A stretch of 11,656 bases of DNA from SAR202 cluster bacterium (GTDB lineage: Bacteria > Chloroflexota > Dehalococcoidia > UBA3495): contig VFHG01000385.1 in assembly GCA_009392075.1 (NCBI GenBank), positions 1-11,656 on the forward strand. Direction: 5' to 3'. The notes beneath the pieces are model-generated. The model saw only the letters and a list, made by a program, of their open reading frames with translations, searched no databases and was not told the origin of the DNA. The number at the start of each line of letters is the position of its first letter. The stretch's first letter is position 1. Shown in pieces: positions 7,577 through 11,656 of the stretch. The translations under genes and the position numbers were made by a program.

Positions 7577-8794
7577 TCACTTGCCCCGGAAGGTTACCGG
7601 CAAGTGGGCTAGAGACCGAATTGAATTGTTGGGACGCCAAACGGTCTCCCCCGCAAGTTCAATGGACTCAACTTTCTTCGCGATGGACATTAGCACAGCG
7701 TAGCCTTCAGCACGCGCCACATTCTGACCGACGCAGGTGTGGACTCCAACCCCGAGGGCCAGATGCTGGGACGGCCGGCGGTCGATATCGAATTTGTCTG
7801 GCTCCGGCCAATGATTCTCGTCTCGATTTGCTGCTGCCAAGACACACAGTATCTTCGTGCCTTCGGCGATCTTGATCCCGCTGACTTCGGTTACCACGTT
7901 CGCCGTGCGGAAAAATGAATGCACCGGTGAGGTAAACCGCATCGTTTCTTCAAAGGCCCAGCGTGCATAATCGGGTTTGGCCTTTAGGAGATCGAACTGG
8001 TCTGGGTTGTTGGCTAAGCACCAGATAGCGCTGCCGAGGGCAGTAACCGTGGTGTCGACTCCGGCCGATAATAGCGAGCGCACCAATAATCCGGCTTCTT
8101 CTTCAGTTATTTCACCAGTATCGGACGCAGCGTATATCGTCGAACCGAAGCCATCGGGTGTAAGTTGTTCCCGCCGGCATCGCTCCATGATCCAGGGAAC
8201 GACCTCGGGACCTTTCGCCATAGCGTTACGGCGGAGTTCATTATTTGGACCTAATGCGTTGAACACCATCTCGCCGTAATCAATCAGACGCTGACGGTCA
8301 GTTTCCCGCAATCCTACAGCCTCTGGAAACACTGTCGTGGGGTAGGTCTCAGCCAGCTCTTCCATGGCTTCGAAGGTGCCCTTCTCCAGAAGCCCGTCAA
8401 TCAGTTTGTCTGCCGCCGTACCGTATGTCTCCTTTTGATTCGCCACGGCCCGGGGAGAGAGTGCGCGTTCGATTACCGCCCGCGCCCTGGTGTGCTCGGG
8501 AGGGTCAACTTCTAGAACTATGCTCGGCGGCCGCCATGGTTCCTCCAGGCTGAAGTCTTGGATTCCGACTCCGCGAGATGAGACGAACCGCTCCCAATCT
8601 GAGAATACTTCCTTGGTCTCTTCGTATCGGCCGCAGGTCAAGATTGAATATTTTGGGATGTAAGCAAAGGGACCTTTCGAGCGTAACTCCGCGTAGTAGT
8701 CCAATGGGTCGGCTAGCACCGCCGGATCATAGGGGTCGACATCCCACACCGGCACATCCGCAGGAACCTCGATCTCTTTATGGCCTTCTATCAT
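7577..8794 (-). CDS. Cytochrome P450, CYP199-like (para-substituted benzoate type)
   Basis: This 405-residue soluble bacterial P450 follows CYP199A enzymes (4-methoxybenzoate O-demethylases) closely along its length by recollection. Motifs are the I-helix SLLSAGVDTT at 240-249 with the acid-alcohol pair Asp247/Thr248, the ExxR pair Glu283/Arg286, and the heme loop HLALGVGVHTCVG at 344-356 with Cys354 as ligand. Segments DWERFVSSRGVGIQDF (66-81), EPWRPPSIVLEVDPPEHTRA (85-104) and VFNALGPNNELRR (177-189) are CYP199-like. Arg88, Ser91, Arg239 and Ser240 align with Arg92, Ser95, Arg243 and Ser244, which bind the substrate carboxylate in CYP199A4; Phe178 and Phe294 match Phe182 and Phe298, while Leu181 replaces Phe185. 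The usual heme-loop Phe is Leu347. A GGAGGT ribosome site fixes the start. No ferredoxin or reductase gene is in the window. Confidence 0.94.
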   Translation of the reverse strand: MIEGHKEIEVPADVPVWDVDPYDPAVLADPLDYYAELRSKGPFAYIPKYSILTCGRYEETKEVFSDWERFVSSRGVGIQDFSLEEPWRPPSIVLEVDPPEHTRARAVIERALSPRAVANQKETYGTAADKLIDGLLEKGTFEAMEELAETYPTTVFPEAVGLRETDRQRLIDYGEMVFNALGPNNELRRNAMAKGPEVVPWIMERCRREQLTPDGFGSTIYAASDTGEITEEEAGLLVRSLLSAGVDTTVTALGSAIWCLANNPDQFDLLKAKPDYARWAFEETMRFTSPVHSFFRTANVVTEVSGIKIAEGTKILCVLAAANRDENHWPEPDKFDIDRRPSQHLALGVGVHTCVGQNVARAEGYAVLMSIAKKVESIELAGETVWRPNNSIRSLAHLPVTFRGK

Positions 8795-8802
8795 CTGGCG
8801 CT

Positions 8803-8808
8803 ACCTCC
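8803..8808 (-). promoter_or_regulatory. Strong ribosome binding site of the P450 gene
   Basis: On the minus strand GGAGGT lies 8 bases before the P450 ATG (8794-8792). It is the strongest Shine-Dalgarno in the window and suggests efficient translation of this first gene of the P450/sulfotransferase pair. Confidence 0.8.
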
Positions 8809-8846
8809 AATCCTAAGAGGGTCAGGCCCAGCCCTGGCAGAACTCT

Positions 8847-8852
8847 ATCATA
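8847..8852 (-). promoter_or_regulatory. Candidate -10 box for the P450 operon
   Basis: TATGAT (5/6 of TATAAT) lies on the minus strand about 53 bases before the P450 start. No good -35 is seen at the normal spacing, so this is tentative. Confidence 0.25.
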
Positions 8853-9019
8853 CCCGTTCCGGGAGTCCGGCTATTTCGGGAAGCCAGTTCAACCCCACGC
8901 TCGCCTGCCCAATGACCTTTTTGCGGCCTCGACATAACTTACACCCGTCTCACACTACCTATCAGCCAGATTGGTAAATACTGACCCTAACCGCCAATTC
9001 TGGACCGCTCGAGAGTTTC

Positions 9020-9243
9020 ATGCGGCGCAATAACGTAGTCACATTTTCATTGGTCTTGTCCGTGGCACTGGTAATCGGAGTGACAGCGCCTCGTTTCGAC
9101 CTGGCCTGGGGCGGAACGCGCAGCACAGTATCGAAGTTCCCACCGTTAGCGCTTCCTGGACGGAGAATATCGCCGTGGCCGACTCAGCCGACAATCACGG
9201 CCGTGGTCACTCCATACATAATTTTGAGGCGATACCGAACTAG
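9020..9243 (+). pseudogene. Decayed secreted-protein fragment with signal peptide and frameshift
   Basis: The frame opens with a convincing signal peptide: MRRNN, then a hydrophobic stretch VVTFSLVLSVALVIGV and TAPRF. After about residue 31 (near 9110-9118) the protein-like reading moves to the next frame, which gives EVPTVSASWTENIAVADSAD before a TAG at 9241-9243. That phrase resembles TEN-I-V-ADS beta-repeat segments I associate with secreted proteins, but this is a weak recollection. The unshifted frame instead becomes Arg/Pro-rich and low quality to a stop at 9295. I read it as a truncated, frameshifted remnant. An alternative is a short signal-bearing peptide that is real as far as 9295. 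It is isolated, with no partner gene on its strand. Confidence 0.4.
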
Positions 9244-9447
9244 ATCGAGAATACCACGGGGCACCGTGAGATTCGGATATCCATCCAGACCATGATCGGA
9301 TCATATTCGGAATTCGTGGCCTCAAAACTGATTCCACCAAAGGCGCTACCGAAATCATTCGTTAACTCCGATAGTATTAGCTCCAATAGAGGTAAGTTTT
9401 TGCCGCTTTCCCTCTCTGATTAGATCTCAATTTAGATCGGAAGCACA
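9244..9447. other. AT-richer non-coding stretch
   Basis: I find no supported gene between the decayed fragment and the terminator hairpin. The base composition is less GC-rich than in the flanking genes. It may be the remains of the 3' part of the pseudogene upstream. Confidence 0.4.
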
Positions 9448-9492
9448 AAAAGTAAGAGACTCCCGGTTTTGATCCGGGGGTCTCTTACTTTT
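9448..9492 (-). terminator. 19-bp hairpin terminator, potentially bidirectional
   Basis: Bases 9448-9466 pair with 9474-9492 over 19 positions, with a single T/G wobble, around a 7-base loop (TTTTGAT). The outer stem is AAAAGTAAGAGAC with GTCTCTTACTTTT, so each strand ends in a run of T. It lies 21 bases downstream of the minus-strand gene ending at 9513 and would end that transcript. It could also stop plus-strand transcription arriving from the decayed fragment. Confidence 0.88.
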
Positions 9493-9512
9493 CTCTAAAT
9501 CTACTTAACAGC

Positions 9513-9806
9513 CTATGTTGGCCAAGGATGAGATTCCTCGGGTGGCGGAGGCGAACCCGGCGGGGCCGGCTCCAACCAGTCTTCGGAGATCGTCTCCGTG
9601 ATTCCATTATCGATGGTGACGTAATACTCCGGAGGAACGTCGGGCTCCCGTTCTAAAAACGTGCCGGCCCATTCTTGAAATAGTTGGGGCGCAATAACTC
9701 CCAGAGCACCTTTCGCCCCTTCCGACGGCGGCATGAAGGGTCCTCCGTCACGGCTCTTGATCAGCACCCGTTGGTCAACTTTGTAGATGTGGTGTCTTAT
9801 CACCAT
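9513..9806 (-). CDS. Small hypothetical protein with proline-rich tail
   Basis: I do not recognise this 97-residue protein. It has no signal peptide or membrane segment. The N-terminal part (IYKVDQRVLIKSRDGGPF) and the middle (EYYVTIDNGITETISEDWLE, about 62-81) look like short beta strands of an SH3/KOW-like barrel, and the last 16 residues are Pro/Glu-rich (PAPPGSPPPPEE) and probably disordered. The ATG at 9806 has only a weak ribosome site. It follows the NIPSNAP gene by 59 bases on the same strand and precedes a strong terminator, so it is probably the last gene of that transcript. Confidence 0.7.
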   Translation of the reverse strand: MVIRHHIYKVDQRVLIKSRDGGPFMPPSEGAKGALGVIAPQLFQEWAGTFLEREPDVPPEYYVTIDNGITETISEDWLEPAPPGSPPPPEESHPWPT

Positions 9807-9865
9807 AGTTCTGTCTCAAAAGACATTCGTGCTTTTACGTCGTACTTCCCCGAAAAAACGACCGG

Positions 9866-10477
9866 CTAATGCATCGGTGAAAAGCTGGCCGGCACCATGA
9901 TCTTGTTTTCCTGCCGGACCCGGCCCGGCGCGCCGGAAGGCCAACCTTCGATCTTCTTCGCCCTTATCTCGGCCCGGTGGTTCAAATTCTTGTACGGCCA
10001 GATGTGCATCCAGCGATTTAAGCCGCCAAATTCAGTGTACATACCCGCGGCCAGGGGCGAATGTTTCTCCCGTTCTGGAAGAGACGCCTCCCAGCGCTTC
10101 AGCAATTCGGGGATGGAGCCAGGCTCATAGGTGTAGGTCCGCATCTCATAGATGCTGCCCAGGGCCTGGTCGCCACCCATCGGCTTCATGAATGGGGCTG
10201 GGTGCCAGATCTCGGAGTTCATATTTAGTATGTTGCCAGGTGTGATCTTGGGCGGCCAGTTTGGGTCTTTACTTGCCTCTGCGCGAATCTTTTCGCGCTC
10301 GTCCAAACTATCGTAGCCCCAGACATGAATGATCTGGTTTAACGGGCCGATTTCAGTGTGCCAGAATGCCGCGATGGGCGAATACTTCTCGCGATGAGGC
10401 AAGCCTTCGCCAAAGGCTTCCTCCGCTTGAGCAATGGCTCCGGGCTTCAAATCATAGGTCCGTACTTCGTAGATCAT
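9866..10477 (-). CDS. NIPSNAP family protein with two tandem domains
   Basis: This 203-residue protein has two copies of the NIPSNAP dimeric alpha/beta-barrel domain. Copy one starts IYEVRTYDLKPG (2-13) and continues EGLPHREKYSPIAAFWHTEIGPLNQIIHVWGY; copy two starts IYEMRTYTYEPGS (109-121) and continues ASLPEREKHSPLAAGMYTEFGGLNRWMHIWPY. The same residues recur in the same order, which shows an internal duplication of about 107 residues. The family is mostly uncharacterised in bacteria and often sits beside catabolic genes; a substrate role is not known. I chose the ATG at 10477 because GGAG lies at good spacing before it and homology begins at the second residue. The frame stays open upstream to 10759, but that stretch overlaps typA and is not protein-like. 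Confidence 0.92.
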   Translation of the reverse strand: MIYEVRTYDLKPGAIAQAEEAFGEGLPHREKYSPIAAFWHTEIGPLNQIIHVWGYDSLDEREKIRAEASKDPNWPPKITPGNILNMNSEIWHPAPFMKPMGGDQALGSIYEMRTYTYEPGSIPELLKRWEASLPEREKHSPLAAGMYTEFGGLNRWMHIWPYKNLNHRAEIRAKKIEGWPSGAPGRVRQENKIMVPASFSPMH

Positions 10478-10634
10478 CTCGCTCTCCGTGACAATTTTGT
10501 CTTTGATATGGCCTTGAAACAAGTGAATATCATATCCCACCCGGCTTCCCAGCCGCCAGTGTACCAAAATCGGAGAGCGTCCTGGTGCGAAGTCGCAGGT
10601 AACCGTAGATTCCACGCGGGTGGTCTGCCGGGCG
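10478..10634 (-). other. Intergenic region between typA and the NIPSNAP gene
   Basis: These 157 bases hold TATGAT and other -10-like sequence on the minus strand about 50-60 bases before the NIPSNAP start, plus a 5-bp CGGCT/AGCCG hairpin. No clear terminator for typA is visible. Whether the NIPSNAP gene has its own promoter is open. Confidence 0.35.
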
Positions 10635-11656
10635 TTAGTCCCTGGCGCGGACTCCGTCGCGGCGGGTGCGCTTGCGGTCCAAGGCGGAAAGGTCCATCTT
10701 GCGTAGCCGGTAGTTCTTGGGCGTGACCTCCAGCAATTCATCGTCGGAGATGAATTCAAGGGCCTCTTCCAAGCTCATGATGACCGTGGCGTTCAGGCGC
10801 TTGGCAACGTCCGCCGTGGACGACCGCATGTTGGTCAGCTTCTTCTCTTTGCAGACATTGATCTCGATATCGCCCTCTCGACGATGGGAGCCGACAATCA
10901 TGCCTTCGTAAACTTGAGTGCCTGGGTCGACGAAAGTCTCGCCTCTGCCCTGGGCGTTCAGCAGGCCGTAGGTCACGGCGACGCCGCGCTCCGAGGCCAC
11001 CAATACGCCACCCGGCTGGGCCTTGATCTCTCCCTCCATGGGCTCGTAGGCGGTGAAAGTGCTGCTCTTAAGTCCGTCGCCCCGGCAGGTGCGGAGAAAG
11101 AATGAGTTGAAACCGATCAGTCCCCGGGTCGGGATCTTGTACTCCATGTGAACGTAGCCGTTTTCGTCGTAGCGCATGTCACGGAGCTGGGCCAGGCGGC
11201 CGGACAGGTACTCTGTCAAAGCGCCAACGTATTCTTCATTGGTGCTGATGTTCAAAATCTCGTAGGGTTCGTAGATCTTTCCGTCGATCACCTTGGTGAC
11301 GGGCTCAGGCCGAGAAACCTGAAACTCGAACTGCTCCCGGCGCATGGTCTCCACCAGTATCGATAGGTGCAGCTCTCCCCGTCCGGCAACGACAAACACG
11401 TCGGAGCTGGAAGTTTGTTCAACCTGCAAGCTGACGTTGGTCCGCAGTTCCCTGAATAAACGGTCGCGAAGATTCCGAGAGGTACAGTGGTCCCCCTCTT
11501 TGCCCATGAACGGAGAGGTGCTGACGCCGAAGGTCATACGGACGGTCGGCTCTTCGATGTCGATGACCGGCATTGCCTCCGGATTTTCCAGAGATGCGAT
11601 AGTGTCGCCGATGGAAACCCCTTCAGGTCAGGTGATGCCCACGATATCCCCGGCCG
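10635..11656 (-). CDS. typA: TypA/BipA ribosome-associated GTPase, C-terminal part, interrupted by in-frame TGA
   Basis: BipA/TypA is a translational GTPase of the EF-G/LepA group that binds the ribosome and acts in 50S assembly and stress or cold growth. The window holds about 340 of the usual 600 or so codons; the G domain is beyond the edge. Going from N to C: AGDIVGIT (end of domain II), EEPTVRMTFGVSTSPF, GRGELHLSILVETMRR (domain III), EPYEILNISTNEEYVGALTE and TRGLIGFNSFFLRTC (domain V), then the BipA-only C-terminal domain with QVYEGMIVGSHRREGDIEIN, KKLTNMRSSTADV and EALEFISDDELLEVTP. A TGA at 11628-11630 falls just after AGDIVGIT, where homologs have Gly (GGA to TGA is one base). The frame is intact on both sides. 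The longest ATG-started piece after the stop begins at 11573. Sequencing error, recent nonsense mutation and recoding are all possible. Confidence 0.93.
11628..11630 (-). other. In-frame TGA inside typA
   Basis: Codons read GGC ATC ACC TGA CCT GAA on the minus strand. E. coli TypA has ITGLGEL in this place, so the stop sits on the conserved Gly. TGA acts as a normal stop elsewhere in the window, for example at the ends of the three carboxylase genes, so a general reassignment of TGA is not supported. Confidence 0.85.

Noticed and set aside
10478..10759. N-terminal extension of the NIPSNAP open frame
   Set aside because: It overlaps typA in another frame, is rich in Ser/Thr/Pro/Arg without family similarity, and a ribosome site plus homology fix the start at 10477.
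11628..11630. Genome-wide reassignment of TGA to Gly
   Set aside because: TGA ends all three carboxylase genes, and for two of them the stop overlaps the next start codon, so TGA functions as a stop in this genome.
1..11656. CRISPR array, tRNA, rRNA, insertion sequence or prophage
   Set aside because: I saw no regularly spaced repeats, no tRNA-like cloverleaf arms, no rRNA signature and no transposase, integrase or phage structural protein.

Overview
The window is a moderately GC-rich bacterial segment (GC-rich third positions, AT-rich gaps) that is densely coding and carries short operons on both strands. The gene mix is a methylcrotonyl-CoA-type carboxylase, a Rid protein with a SelA-fold PLP enzyme, a CYP199-like P450, an arylsulfotransferase-like propeller, a tandem NIPSNAP protein and BipA. 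It suggests a catabolic, amino-acid- and aromatic-using environmental bacterium. A marine or soil Chloroflexota (SAR202/Dehalococcoidia-like) metagenome contig is my guess, but no marker here proves it.

Layout. 1-222 (+) is the end of an unrecognised gene followed by a hairpin terminator. 223-571 is a gap. 572-4205 (-) is a three-gene carboxylase operon. In transcription order it encodes the carboxyltransferase (MCC beta), the biotin carboxylase, and a BT-like plus biotin-carrier protein, with stop/start overlaps at both junctions. A divergent promoter region (4206-4388) separates it from a plus-strand operon: a Rid-family protein (4389-4769), a SelA-fold PLP enzyme (4793-5941) and a DUF1801 protein broken by one TAA codon (5960-6409). 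Facing it on the minus strand are a CYP199-like cytochrome P450 (7577-8794) and, 32 nt downstream, an arylsulfotransferase-family beta-propeller (6453-7544). 8795-9447 is poor in genes and holds a decayed secreted-protein fragment. The minus-strand tail carries typA/bipA (running off the window end and interrupted by an in-frame TGA), a two-domain NIPSNAP protein, a small proline-tailed hypothetical protein, and a 19-bp hairpin terminator.

How the genes may work together. The carboxylase would convert 3-methylcrotonyl-CoA to 3-methylglutaconyl-CoA in leucine or isovalerate breakdown. The Rid/PLP pair fits a PLP enzyme with a companion handling reactive enamine/imine by-products, although this Rid protein lacks the canonical catalytic arginine. 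The P450 keeps the residues I recall as binding the benzoate carboxylate in CYP199A enzymes, so it probably acts on a para-substituted aromatic acid. The adjacent sulfotransferase-like gene might act on the phenol produced; that link is inference.

I see no CRISPR array, tRNA, rRNA, insertion sequence or phage gene, and no clear new multi-gene system. The most unusual features are two single-base nonsense codons in otherwise intact conserved proteins, the P450/arylsulfotransferase pair and the Arg-less Rid protein beside a SelA-fold enzyme.
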